Part shown: piece after piece, positions 45,901 to 53,999 of the stretch
How the letters are laid out: every line of letters starts with the position of its first letter
How positions within the stretch are numbered: the stretch's first letter is position 1
Origin: Wenzhouxiangella marina
GTDB taxonomy: Bacteria; Pseudomonadota; Gammaproteobacteria; Xanthomonadales; Wenzhouxiangellaceae
Direction of reading: 5' to 3'
DNA: 64,000 nt
NCBI RefSeq assembly: GCF_001187785.1
Contig: NZ_CP012154.1
Location: 1,916,501 to 1,980,500, forward strand
Position numbers and translations under genes: made by a program
Notes under the pieces: model-generated
Database searches by the model: none
Seen by the model: only the letters and a program-made list of their open reading frames with translations
What the model was told of the DNA's origin: nothing

Positions 45901-46482
45901 GCCGGTTTCATCACCACCACCCTCGACCAGATCGGGCAGCGCCTGGGCGGAGAGCGAAACGGTGGTGAAGAGCGTCGCGGTCGCCGACAGGGCGTCGAGA
46001 TGACCCTGGCCGGTCTGATCGTGGCAATCCGCAAACGTCCGGGCAAGGGCGCCTTCGTGGCCATCGACGACAGCACCGGGCGCCTGGAAGTGGCGATCTT
46101 CGAGAACCTCTTCGATCAGGTCTCCAATCGCCTGATCAACGACGAAATCATCGTCATTCGTGGCAAGGTCGAAGTCGACAATTTCCGCGGCGGCTTCCGG
46201 ATGGTGGCCGAGGAAGTGCTCGAAGTCGATGAGGCTCGAGGGCGATTCGCGCAGCGTCTGGAAATCGAGGTCGATCAGGCCGGCGATGAATTCGATCGCG
46301 ATCTTGCCGCCGCCCTGCACCCCTACCGCTCGGGCCAGACCCCGATCATCCTGCGCTATCAGAACCAGGACGCGCACGCTCTGCTGAAGCTCGGCGAGAG
46401 CTGGCAGGTCCAGCCCTCCAGTGATCTGCTGGCCGCGATCGACGGGCTAGAGGGCATCCGCAGCGTGCGGCTTCGCTACTAA
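42982..46482 (+). CDS. dnaE: DNA polymerase III subunit alpha
   Basis: 1166 residues, full length. An N-terminal PHP domain (HLRLHTEYSLEDGTV, VTDWHNLFG) is followed by the palm with the catalytic aspartates in MPDFDIDFC (D403, D405, D407). Next come the fingers, the helix-hairpin-helix region and a C-terminal OB fold (LAGLIVAIRKRPGKGAFVAIDD). It is the replicative polymerase catalytic subunit. The start is fixed: no other start codon exists before conserved FIHLRLHTEYS. Confidence 0.99.
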   Translation: MDRENSAAPPFIHLRLHTEYSLEDGTVRIGPLIDRAAELGMPAIAVTDWHNLFGLVKFYRKAMDKGIKPIAGADLRVSDPEHPERFGVITLLIQDRTGYLNLCRLLSRSFLEGRFRGQPRVHPAWLKGQTEGLITLLGRSSNLGQALSNGRRNLARSQLNEWLQLFPGRCYLALERLGRDGEKLLENGLLDLAIQTETPVVASNDVRFLDQDDFFAHEARVCIHQSRLLDDKRRSRDYVDQQYLKSSEAMAELFADLPVALHNTWELAQRCNLELTLGEYALPAFPVPDGETEADFLRRKSREGLDQRLKRHGLAPDTTREDYDQRLERELEVIVSMGFPGYFLIVADFITWAFENGVPVGPGRGSGAGSLVAWVLGITGLDPIRYELLFERFLNPERVSMPDFDIDFCVEGRDRVIDYVAQRYGRDQVSQIITYGTMAAKAVVRDCGRVLGYNYGFVDSIAKLIPNKLEMTLDKALEEEPELKQRYDNEEDTRSVLDLARSLEGLARNAGKHAGGLVIAPSALTDFTPLYTEPDGHSVLTQYDKNDVESVGLVKFDFLGLRNLTIIDWALKAINESRKQKGQDELVLDDLPLDDDKAFKLLQAAHTTAVFQLESPGMKELLRKLKPDSFNDIVAAVALYRPGPLDAGMVDEYINRKHGRAPVKYPHPLAEPILGDTYGVILYQEQVMQIAQELAGYSLGGADLLRRAMGKKKPEEMQRQRKIFVEGAAKNDIQADQAEPIFDLMETFARYGFNKSHSVAYALVAYHTAWLKAHYPAEFMAAVLSADLDKTDKIANLIEDCRAMGLDILPPDINASVYRFKVENGAIRYGLGAIKGVGAGAVENLVDVRERIGGFDSLSSFCREVDLGKLNRRTLETLIRAGALDQLNENRAALMAALPEIVQEAERFQADREAGQASLFGSAPSAPSDPTPVPGRSVPDVRPWTGRQRLRAEREALGLYLSGHPMDEVRDELAGFITTTLDQIGQRLGGERNGGEERRGRRQGVEMTLAGLIVAIRKRPGKGAFVAIDDSTGRLEVAIFENLFDQVSNRLINDEIIVIRGKVEVDNFRGGFRMVAEEVLEVDEARGRFAQRLEIEVDQAGDEFDRDLAAALHPYRSGQTPIILRYQNQDAHALLKLGESWQVQPSSDLLAAIDGLEGIRSVRLRY

Positions 46483-46524
46483 AGGCTTCAGCTCGAGTGA
46501 ACAGGCGCTGGCCTATCGAGGGTC

Positions 46525-46908
46525 TCAGCGATTTCGAGAACGAAGACGCTCCAGGGCCCGGCGCTGCCGCTTGTCCGGTCGACCGGCCTGCGCACCCGCC
46601 TCACGAGCTTCTCGCTTTCGAGCCAGCTGCGCTTCGCGGCGCTCGATACTCTCAGCGGTTTCCTCGTAGAGCGCTCTCGCCTGCTCTGCCGAAACGCGTC
46701 GTTCGGCCAGCCCGATCACCACCACCTCGAACAGCAATTCGCCTCGACCGATCTGCAGGCGGTCTTCGACCCGCACCAGACGCGACGCCTTGGGCTTCTG
46801 ACCATTGATCTCGACCTTGCCGCCGCGAATGGCCTGCTGGGCCAGGCTGCGGGTCTTGAAGAAGCGGGTGGACCACAGCCACTTGTCGAGGCGAACGGCT
46901 TCGCTCAC
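46525..46908 (-). CDS. hslR: Heat-shock protein 15, S4 RNA-binding protein
   Basis: 127 residues: an S4 domain (RLDKWLWSTRFFKTRSLAQQAIRGGKVEINGQ) then a basic C-terminal helix rich in Arg, Lys and Glu. Hsp15 binds nascent-chain-blocked 50S ribosomal subunits after heat shock. Its ATG overlaps the stop of the sodium-channel gene by 4 nt. Confidence 0.93.
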   Translation of the reverse strand: MSEAVRLDKWLWSTRFFKTRSLAQQAIRGGKVEINGQKPKASRLVRVEDRLQIGRGELLFEVVVIGLAERRVSAEQARALYEETAESIERREAQLARKREAREAGAQAGRPDKRQRRALERLRSRNR

Positions 46909-47735
46909 TCGCCCTTCCCTGCCGGCGGCCGGCCGGCTTCGAGACGCGCCAGGCGCTCGTCGATGCGCTTGAGGGTCTCCATCAGGACCTGTCGCTGCTC
47001 CTCCTCCTCATCGGCATGGATCGACTGGGTGGCGGTGACGATGATGGCGATGAACAGGTTGAGCACCATGAAGCTCGAGACCAGAATGAACGGCACGAAG
47101 TAGACCCAGACCCAGGGGTAGGCATCGAACATGGGCCGCGCCACCCCGGTGGACCAGGACTCCAGGGTCATGACCTGGAACAGGGTGAACAGGCTGCGAG
47201 CCAGATTGCCCCACAGTTCGGGGAACTGCTCGCCGAACATCATCGTCCCCATCACCGCGAAGACATAGAACACCAGGATCAGCAGGAGTGCGGTCCAGCC
47301 CATGCCCGGCAGCGCGCGCATCAGGGATTCGATGATCAGGCGCAGCTTCGGCACCTGCGAGAGCAGGCGGAGCACTCGCAGGATGCGCAGGGCCCGCAGA
47401 ATCTCCAAGGGCCCGGAGGCAGGCACGAGGGAAATCCCGACGATGAAGAAGTCGAACAGGTTCCAGCCTGAACGAAAGAAGCGTGGCCCGAAGGCCACGA
47501 GCTTCAACAGGATCTCGATCACGAAGATCCCGAGGATGATTGCATTGGCCCCAGCGAGCACGGCGCCCGCCCGCTCCATCATCGTCGGAGAAGTCTCCAG
47601 GCCCAGGATCGCGGCATTGAGCACGATCAGGCCGATGATGAAGCGCGAAAAGCCGCGCCCTTCGACCCAGTGACCCAGGCGCTCCCGCCAGTGCAGCGCC
47701 CTGGCCGGGGCCAGCGCCTCCTCAGGCGCCGGCAC
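46905..47735 (-). CDS. Bacterial voltage-gated sodium channel (NaChBac family)
   Basis: 276 residues from a GTG that overlaps the htpG stop by 14 nt; the longer frame runs further into htpG. Six helices S1-S6 are visible. S4 carries four arginines three residues apart (R114, R117, R120, R123). The selectivity filter is TLESWS (190-195), the same as in NaChBac/NavAb, which marks sodium selectivity. A C-terminal coiled coil (HADEEEEQRQVLMETLKRIDERLARLE) would tetramerise it. The start codon has no clear ribosome-binding site, so the exact N-terminus is uncertain. It lies between htpG and hslR. Confidence 0.92.
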   Translation of the reverse strand: MPAPEEALAPARALHWRERLGHWVEGRGFSRFIIGLIVLNAAILGLETSPTMMERAGAVLAGANAIILGIFVIEILLKLVAFGPRFFRSGWNLFDFFIVGISLVPASGPLEILRALRILRVLRLLSQVPKLRLIIESLMRALPGMGWTALLLILVFYVFAVMGTMMFGEQFPELWGNLARSLFTLFQVMTLESWSTGVARPMFDAYPWVWVYFVPFILVSSFMVLNLFIAIIVTATQSIHADEEEEQRQVLMETLKRIDERLARLEAGRPPAGKGE

Positions 47736-49641
47736 TGGCAGAGGCGTCCTTGTCGCCCTCGGTAGGGGTCGGAGCCAGGGCACTGACCAGCAATGCATTG
47801 ACCCGGCGGACATAGGCTGCCGGATCGCTCAGCTCGCCGCCTTCGGCCAGCAGGGCCTGATCGAACAGCAGCTGGGCCAGCTCGCCGAAGCGCTCCTCAT
47901 CCTGCTCTGCCGCCATCAGCTCGACGACGGCATGGGTCGGATTGATCTCCAGCTCCGGCTTGGTCTCCGGCACCTCCTGGCCCGCCTGGCGCAGCAACTT
48001 CTGCATCTGCAGGCTCATGCCGTGCTCATCGCTGACGATGCAAGCAGGCGATTCGGTCAGGCGTCGCCCGGGAATCACATTGCCGACCCGATCGCCGAGC
48101 ACCTGCTTGATGCGGCCCGCAAGTGCGGTGGCAGAGGCATCCGGTGCATCGGCCTCTTCGCCGAGCTCGAGCTTGCCGCGCGCCACGGACTTCAGGGTCT
48201 TGCCCTGGTACTCGTCCAGATGGGCGACCAGCCACTCGTCGATGCGGTCGGTCAGCAGCAGGACTTCGATGTCGCGCGCCCGGAAGGCTTCCAGGTGCGG
48301 GCTCGAGCGCGCCACTCGCAGGCTGTCGGCGGTGAGGTACCAGATCGTGTCCTGATCCTTGCCCATGCGCTCGATGTAGTCGTCCAGCCCGACCGAATGC
48401 TCTCCGTCGGAACGTGTGGAGGCGAAGCGGAGCAGTCTGGCGATCCGCTCGCGCTGCTCGTGGTCCTCGATCACGCCTTCCTTGAGGACGCTGCCGAAGG
48501 CGGACCAGAAACGCTCCCAGGGCTCGCCGCCCGCTTCGGCCAGCTTCTCGATCAGGTCGAGGCTGCGCTTGACCACGGTCGCCCGGATCTTCTTCAGCAG
48601 CGGACTGTCCTGGAGCAGCTCGCGCGAGACGTTCAGCGGCAGATCCGCCGAGTCGACGACCCCGCGCATGAAGCGAAGGTAGCGCGGCAGCAGCTGCTCG
48701 GCCGCGTCCATGATGAACACGCGCTGGATGCAGAGCTTCAGGCCCTCCCGCTCGTCACGGTTGGTCAACAGATCGAAGGGCGCCTGACCCGGCAGATACA
48801 GCAGCAGACTGTAGCTCTGCGTGCCTTCGACATGATGATGGGCCCAGCTGACCGGATCCGAGGCATCCATGCCCAGGCTGCGGTAGAAGCTCTTGTAGTC
48901 CTCGTCTTCGAGCTCGGCCTTGGAGCGCGCCCAGATCGCCTGGGAATCGTTGACCAGGCTGGACCCATCGCCTTCGGAGTCACCCGGCCTGGATTCATCC
49001 AGCAGACGAATCGGGAAGGCCACATGGTTGGAATAGTGGCGGATGATCCGCTCGAGGACCCAGCGGTCGAGCAGATCCCGGTGTTCTTCTCGCAGGCTCA
49101 GGGTGACCACCGTGCCCTGCTCGGGACGATCGATCGACTCGATCCGGTATTCACCCTCGCCGCTGGAAATCCAGCGCACGCCCTCGCCCGGCGGCAGGTC
49201 GGCACGGCGCGTTTCGACCTGCACTTCACTGGCGACGATGAACGCAGCATAGAAGCCGACCCCGAACTGACCGATCAGGCGCGCGTCCTTCTTCTGGTCG
49301 CCCGACAGGGAGTCGAGAAAGCGGCGCGTGCCGGAACGGGCAATGGTGCCGAGATTCTCGATGACCTCGTCGCGGCTCATGCCGATACCACGATCGACGA
49401 CCCGCAGCTGGTGCTTCTCCGCGTCGAAGTGGACGTCGATACCCAGGTCCTGATCGAGGCCCTTGAGGGCTTCCTTGGTCAGGGCTTCGAAGCGCAGCTT
49501 GTCGCTTGCATCGGAGGCGTTCGAGATCAGTTCCCGCAGGAAGATCTCGCGGTTGGAGTACAGGGCGTTGATCATCAGCTTGAGCAGCTGATGGACTTCG
49601 GTGTCGAAAGCTCGGGTTTCGGTGTTGGACGTCTGGCTCAT
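47722..49641 (-). CDS. htpG: Chaperone protein HtpG (Hsp90)
   Basis: 639 residues. The N-terminal GHKL ATPase carries ELISNASDASDKLR, VVDRGIGMSRDEVI and GQFGVGFYAAFIV. Middle and C-terminal domains follow (QRVFIMDAAEQLLPRYLRFMRGVVDSADLPLNVSRE). The bacterial Hsp90, cytoplasmic, ATP-driven. The last 14 nt overlap the sodium-channel gene. A Shine-Dalgarno is not obvious. Confidence 0.98.
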   Translation of the reverse strand: MSQTSNTETRAFDTEVHQLLKLMINALYSNREIFLRELISNASDASDKLRFEALTKEALKGLDQDLGIDVHFDAEKHQLRVVDRGIGMSRDEVIENLGTIARSGTRRFLDSLSGDQKKDARLIGQFGVGFYAAFIVASEVQVETRRADLPPGEGVRWISSGEGEYRIESIDRPEQGTVVTLSLREEHRDLLDRWVLERIIRHYSNHVAFPIRLLDESRPGDSEGDGSSLVNDSQAIWARSKAELEDEDYKSFYRSLGMDASDPVSWAHHHVEGTQSYSLLLYLPGQAPFDLLTNRDEREGLKLCIQRVFIMDAAEQLLPRYLRFMRGVVDSADLPLNVSRELLQDSPLLKKIRATVVKRSLDLIEKLAEAGGEPWERFWSAFGSVLKEGVIEDHEQRERIARLLRFASTRSDGEHSVGLDDYIERMGKDQDTIWYLTADSLRVARSSPHLEAFRARDIEVLLLTDRIDEWLVAHLDEYQGKTLKSVARGKLELGEEADAPDASATALAGRIKQVLGDRVGNVIPGRRLTESPACIVSDEHGMSLQMQKLLRQAGQEVPETKPELEINPTHAVVELMAAEQDEERFGELAQLLFDQALLAEGGELSDPAAYVRRVNALLVSALAPTPTEGDKDASASAGA

Positions 49642-49683
49642 GGCAGGTCTGCAGAGTCTTGGGATACCTCACCCCAGATAGGC

Positions 49684-49714
49684 GTCGGCGGGCCTGAAAT
49701 CAAGGCCCGCCGAC
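49684..49714. terminator. Strong hairpin between htpG and the M49-like gene
   Basis: A 12-bp perfect stem (GTCGGCGGGCCT/AGGCCCGCCGAC) with a 7-nt loop, 23 nt past the stop of the M49-like gene. No T-run follows on the minus strand, so intrinsic termination is possible but unproven. Confidence 0.5.
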
Positions 49715-49736
49715 CGATCTCGACGTCAGGGAACTC

Positions 49737-51449
49737 CTAAAAGCCGACGACCTCGTGCCCCTGCTCGAAGACCACGTCGACCGGAATGCCGGCCGCGTCG
49801 ATCCGATCCAGATCCGCCTGCAGCTGCGGGCCGATCCGACCCAGCTCCTCCAGCATGCGCCCGGCCCGTTCGTAGTCACCGTCACCCTGCATCACCAGGA
49901 TGTCGCGCGACAGGGCATCAACCGCCTCGGAAAAGCGCTCTTCGATGACTCGGTAGTGGCCGTTCTCGTCACGCTCGAAGGCCCCGAAGTCGGCAAAGTA
50001 GTTGAAGCGCATCATGTTCGCCCGACCGTGAGCGCTGGCTGCGCCGAAACGCACGGAGCGGAAGATGCCGGCGAGGAAGGTCACGTAGTAATCCATGACC
50101 TCCCCCTCCATCTCGCCCTGTTCGAGGAGTTCTCGCACCATGTACAGCCCCAGCACATCGGCCTTGCCTTCCTCGTGCGGACTGGCGTGCTCGCGCAGTG
50201 CCTCACGCACCGTCCCCTGTCCATTAATGGTGTTCTTGATGCCCAGTCCATGGGCCACCTCGTGGAACATGGTATTGCCGAAGAAGGCGTCGAACTGGAT
50301 GTGCCGACGCTGGTCCTCGGCGATCAGCACCTCGGCCAGGGGCTCGAGAATGGCGTCGAACTTGGCGCGCATGGCGTTCTTGAGCTGCAGCCGTCGGGTG
50401 CCTCTCGCCAGCTGCACCTCTTCGTCATTGGGAAGATTGACCGCGATCGTCTTCGAACCAGCATTGGAATGACCGGCGTAGTAGACCATGTCGTAAGCAT
50501 TGAGGTCTGAATCGGTACCGGGCGACTCGGCGCGATAAGCCTCGGGCACCGGAAGCCCTTCCTGCAGGGCCGGGAGCAAGGCCGCGTAGCGGCTGAGACG
50601 CTGGCTCCAGTCGTGATCCTTGAGCATCACGTAGGCCTCGTAACCCGCCTTGGCTCCATAGCGCTGATCCTCGTAGGTTTCGATCGCGCCGATGATGATC
50701 TCGACGTTGTTGTCGCGCACGTCCATCCAGGCCATGTCGGACGGCTGGTAGTCGTCGCTGACCAGTGCTTCCGCTCTGAGGCGCAGATAATCAGCGAAGC
50801 CTTCGCTGTCGGACAGCTCGGCTGCCTGGCGCAGCAGCGCCGCGGCTTGCTCCAGTTCTTCCGCGTAGGCTTCATGGTAGGGAACCACTTCCAGATCGCC
50901 CGCTTCGTCCCGGCGGATCAGGGTGTAGAGATCCAGCTTGGCCGGGTCTTCGAAGGCCTCGAACTCCTCGTCGCTCATGTCGGCCGGATAGTAGTTCGCA
51001 CCGGCCGGCTTCGGACCGAAGCCCGGCAGAAACGGCTGATTTCCGGCCAGACGATCCCAGGGTCCGTAGTTGATCTCGGCGAAGCGGCGCGCGTCGGGAT
51101 CGTCGATCCCGGCCAGGAAGACGACCGGGTCCCCGAAAGCCTGCTTCCAGAACAACGCATCCATGATGGCGGCGGCATCGATCAGCAGGCCCACCATGCG
51201 CTGCTCGTTCTCGCTGAGCCGATCGACCGGCGGGTCGAGACGGAAGCTCGAGTAGATCCCCGGCCGGACCGGAGCCAGAGCCTCGGCGGCGGTTTCGACC
51301 GAGGGTGCATCATCCGCCGCGACGGCCGCGACCGTGGGTGGCGATGCCTCGCCTTCACTGCCCTGCGAGGCGGGCTCGGTGGCATCGCCGCAAGCAGCCA
51401 GAGCAAGGGCCAGGCTCGAGGCGAGGAGAATTAGAATCATCGATTTCAT
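49737..51449 (-). CDS. M49-like (dipeptidyl peptidase III family) zinc metallopeptidase lipoprotein
   Basis: 570 residues from ATG 51449; the longer frame upstream runs into the divergent M23 gene. A lipoprotein signal (ILILLASSLALALAAC) is followed by an acidic, Ser/Ala-rich linker. Zinc motif HEVAH (396-400) sits in FHEVAHGLG, and the third ligand is E426 or E427 in HEEGKADVLGL. Classic DPP III has the longer HExxGH, so this is a relative with a shorter motif. Predicted outer-membrane or periplasmic peptidase. Confidence 0.82.
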   Translation of the reverse strand: MKSMILILLASSLALALAACGDATEPASQGSEGEASPPTVAAVAADDAPSVETAAEALAPVRPGIYSSFRLDPPVDRLSENEQRMVGLLIDAAAIMDALFWKQAFGDPVVFLAGIDDPDARRFAEINYGPWDRLAGNQPFLPGFGPKPAGANYYPADMSDEEFEAFEDPAKLDLYTLIRRDEAGDLEVVPYHEAYAEELEQAAALLRQAAELSDSEGFADYLRLRAEALVSDDYQPSDMAWMDVRDNNVEIIIGAIETYEDQRYGAKAGYEAYVMLKDHDWSQRLSRYAALLPALQEGLPVPEAYRAESPGTDSDLNAYDMVYYAGHSNAGSKTIAVNLPNDEEVQLARGTRRLQLKNAMRAKFDAILEPLAEVLIAEDQRRHIQFDAFFGNTMFHEVAHGLGIKNTINGQGTVREALREHASPHEEGKADVLGLYMVRELLEQGEMEGEVMDYYVTFLAGIFRSVRFGAASAHGRANMMRFNYFADFGAFERDENGHYRVIEERFSEAVDALSRDILVMQGDGDYERAGRMLEELGRIGPQLQADLDRIDAAGIPVDVVFEQGHEVVGF

Positions 51450-51629
51450 GCATCGGGCTCCGATATGGGACAGGCCCGGCCGCGCAGATCCGGGCTCGAC
51501 GATTGTACTGATTTGCATCGCCCCCGACAGAACCGCATAATTGACGGTCTGCCGGGCTTCGGAGAAGCTCATGCGGCCCGCGACCGGGGTCGGCAGCACG
51601 GGTCGATCCAATCCGGAACTCGGAGTCAC

Positions 51630-52586
51630 ATGCGACATCGCTATCTGATCACGATCACCGATTACCGCGGTGCCCGACACTACACCCTCACCCAGCTGAT
51701 GAAGCGCATGCTGGCAGGTGTGCTGTGCGCGGTTGGACTGGTGTTCCTGACCGGCACCCTGCTGCTGCACGGCCTGAACAGCCGAGTGAACGAGCTCAAC
51801 GGCGAGCTGGCCTCGCTGGAGACCCGTCAGGCCGAAATCATGGCCAGCAACGATGCCCTGCTCGCCGATCGGCAGGCCCTGCAGAGGGAAGTCGACGAAA
51901 AGGCGGACTCCCTGATGGCGCTGTCCAGCGAACTGGAGAGCATCGAGATCCTGATCGGCCTGCGTGCCGAACCGGAACGCCCGCTGGCCCAGCGCATCGA
52001 TACCGCCAGCCAGACCGCGTTCGAGAAGCGACTCATGCTGGAATCCATTCCCAGCGGCTTCCCAGTGGAATCCGAGGTCGTGACCAGTCGCTTCGGCATG
52101 CGTCGCCACCCGATTCGCGACGAGCTGGCCATGCACGGTGGTGCCGATCTGCGCGCGACCACCGGCACGCCGATCTACGCCACGGCCGACGGCGTGGTCG
52201 AATGGGCCTCGTTCCACCACAACAGCGGCCTCGGCAAGATGGTCAAGCTGGTGCACAACTACGGCTTCTCCACGATCTACGGCCACATGGACGAGATCGA
52301 AGTGCAGGTCGGCACCTACATCAAGCGGGGTGAATTGATCGGTTATTCCGGCAACACCGGCGCTTCGGCCGCGCCCCATCTCCATTACGAAGTCCGACAC
52401 CTCAATCGTCGCCTGGACCCACTACCCTTCCTCAACTGGTCGATTAACGATTATGATCGGGTCTTCACCGAAGAGGATCGAGTCGAATGGGAATCATTAG
52501 TCGAGGTCATCCGCAGGACCGCAAGCGTGGCGGCGGAACGACCGTCATCGCTTCAGGCACAAAACTGGTCGGCGACCTCACCCTGA
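51630..52586 (+). CDS. M23 family metallopeptidase (membrane-anchored)
   Basis: 318 residues from ATG 51630 with GGAG 6 nt upstream. One transmembrane helix (about 29-50) precedes a short coiled coil and a LytM domain. The zinc ligands are intact: H in RHPI..., HGGADL and the HLHYEVR pair. It probably cleaves peptidoglycan stem-peptide cross-links. The final 100 nt are shared, in another frame, with the bactofilin gene. M23-bactofilin pairs shape cells in several proteobacteria (for example Helicobacter Csd1/CcmA). Confidence 0.93.
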   Translation: MRHRYLITITDYRGARHYTLTQLMKRMLAGVLCAVGLVFLTGTLLLHGLNSRVNELNGELASLETRQAEIMASNDALLADRQALQREVDEKADSLMALSSELESIEILIGLRAEPERPLAQRIDTASQTAFEKRLMLESIPSGFPVESEVVTSRFGMRRHPIRDELAMHGGADLRATTGTPIYATADGVVEWASFHHNSGLGKMVKLVHNYGFSTIYGHMDEIEVQVGTYIKRGELIGYSGNTGASAAPHLHYEVRHLNRRLDPLPFLNWSINDYDRVFTEEDRVEWESLVEVIRRTASVAAERPSSLQAQNWSATSP

Positions 52587-52945
52587 ACGACAGCCTGCAT
52601 GTCGATGGCTCCGTCGAGGGCAAGATCGACTCCGACAACGAGGTCTCGATCGGCGAGGAAGGCCGAGTCGAAGGCGACATCAACGCGGATACCGTCATGA
52701 TCAGCGGCCAGTTCGACGGCAGCATCGAAGCCAAGCGCCTGGAAATCGTTGCGACTGGCAGGGTCTCGGGCAGTATTGCCGTCGCTCAGCTGGTGATCGA
52801 GTCCGGCGCCGTGTTCAATGGAACCAGTCGAACACGGGAGTCCGAAGCACCACGGCGCATCGCGCAGGCCGGCGGCGATGAAAGCCGCACGAAACCGGCA
52901 AAGGACGCGAAGGCAGACAAGGCAGCCGCCCAGGGCGCTTCCTGA
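52487..52945 (+). CDS. Bactofilin (polymer-forming cytoskeletal protein)
   Basis: 152 residues. A polar N-terminus is followed by the bactofilin beta-helix domain (TTVIASGTKLVGDLTLNDSLHVDGSVEGKI through VIESGAVFNGTS, about residues 18-113) and a charged tail. The only usable start codon is the ATG at 52487, so it overlaps the M23 gene by 100 nt. Bactofilins polymerise without nucleotide at the inner membrane and recruit the partner hydrolase. Confidence 0.93.
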   Translation: MGIISRGHPQDRKRGGGTTVIASGTKLVGDLTLNDSLHVDGSVEGKIDSDNEVSIGEEGRVEGDINADTVMISGQFDGSIEAKRLEIVATGRVSGSIAVAQLVIESGAVFNGTSRTRESEAPRRIAQAGGDESRTKPAKDAKADKAAAQGAS

Positions 52946-52982
52946 GGCCCTCGGCCAGCCAATCGGCCGTAGCGGCAGCCCT

Positions 52983-53435
52983 CTAGCGCCCTTTCTTCTT
53001 GCGTCGGACGTAGACGGTTCTGTGGCTTCGGGCCACCGTCCGACCGTCCTCGTCGACGACGTCGACTTCATGCTCGATCAGCACCGGCTCACCAGAGCTG
53101 GCCGCCGCTTTCGCGCTGTTGATGGACTGGTCATCCAAGTGAAACTCGGCCATCACCTTGCCCCGGCCCGGGCGCAGGAAGTCGATCGATGCCGATCGGT
53201 CCCAAACCAGGTAGTCCCTGCCCAGGCGCTCGAGGTACATCAACATGTAGAACGGGTCCGTCATCGCGAACAATGACCCACCGAAGTGCGTTCGAACGTA
53301 GTTGCGGTTGTACCAGCGAAGATGCATCTCGACCCGGACGCGCGAGTAGTCCTCGCTGATTTCGCGCACGCGGATTCCGGCAGCCAGAAAAGGCGGCCAG
53401 ATATTCATCAACAGACGCAAGCGGGATGCTTTCAT
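52983..53435 (-). CDS. DUF4442 domain protein (hotdog fold)
   Basis: 150 residues matching the DUF4442 thioesterase-like family: NIWPPFLAAGIRVREIS, YNRNYVRTHFGGSLFAMTDPFYMLM, DRSASIDFLRPGRG. The HFGGSLFAMTD region corresponds to the hotdog helix. Whether it hydrolyses acyl-CoA is not known. The tail is very basic. No signal peptide. Confidence 0.85.
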   Translation of the reverse strand: MKASRLRLLMNIWPPFLAAGIRVREISEDYSRVRVEMHLRWYNRNYVRTHFGGSLFAMTDPFYMLMYLERLGRDYLVWDRSASIDFLRPGRGKVMAEFHLDDQSINSAKAAASSGEPVLIEHEVDVVDEDGRTVARSHRTVYVRRKKKGR

Positions 53436-53485
53436 CCTTGGCCACGCGAATCGAAAGGGGGCGGCTGAAATGCTGAGCCGAAAAC

Positions 53486-53518
53486 GGAAAAAGCCCGCCG
53501 AACGCTTGCTCGGCGGGC
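53486..53518 (-). terminator. Rho-independent terminator after rplS
   Basis: A 9-bp stem (GCCCGCCGA/TCGGCGGGC) with an 8-nt loop. On the minus strand it is followed by TTTTT. It lies 27 nt past the rplS stop and closes the rpsP-rimM-trmD-rplS operon. Confidence 0.9.
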
Positions 53519-53544
53519 CTCTGAAGCTCTCTGACTAGCAGGAA

Positions 53545-53907
53545 TCAGGCGCTGGCGCGACGGGTCAGCTTTTCCTTGATTCGAGCAGCCTTGCCTTCCA
53601 GGTTGCGCAGGTAGAACAGCTTGGCGCGACGAACCTTGCCGCGACGCTTGACTTCGATCGAGTCGATCAGCGGGCTGTAGGTCTGGAAGACGCGCTCGAC
53701 GCCCGTGCCATGCGACATCTTGCGCACGGTGAAGGCGGAGTTGACGCCACGGTTCTTGCGAGCGATGACCACGCCCTCGAAGGCCTGAAGCCGCTGGCGG
53801 TCGCCCTCACGCACCCAGAGGTTCACGACCACGGTGTCACCGGCGGAAAAATCCGGAATTTCGCGCTGGGTCTGTTCGCTGTTGATTTGTTCGATGATGT
53901 TGCTCAT
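53545..53907 (-). CDS. rplS: 50S ribosomal protein L19
   Basis: 120 residues from ATG 53907 ([12 protein letters not shown]); the longer frame is not supported. Conserved [35 protein letters not shown] and [25 protein letters not shown] are present. Last gene of the four-gene operon. Confidence 0.98.
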   Translation of the reverse strand: MSNIIEQINSEQTQREIPDFSAGDTVVVNLWVREGDRQRLQAFEGVVIARKNRGVNSAFTVRKMSHGTGVERVFQTYSPLIDSIEVKRRGKVRRAKLFYLRNLEGKAARIKEKLTRRASA

Positions 53908-53999
53908 GGCTTTCAGGTTCCCGGTCAATGATCTCGCCGCGCAGATACGCGGCAACACAAGCCAACAATAATAACCTGTTTCTGGCCTCTTGTGGAGCC

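Noticed and set aside
47736-47813. Longer N-terminus for the sodium channel, deep in htpG
   Set aside because: The added residues are low-complexity Arg/Pro/Leu encoded entirely within the htpG 3' end; the GTG at 47735 is nearer to family length.
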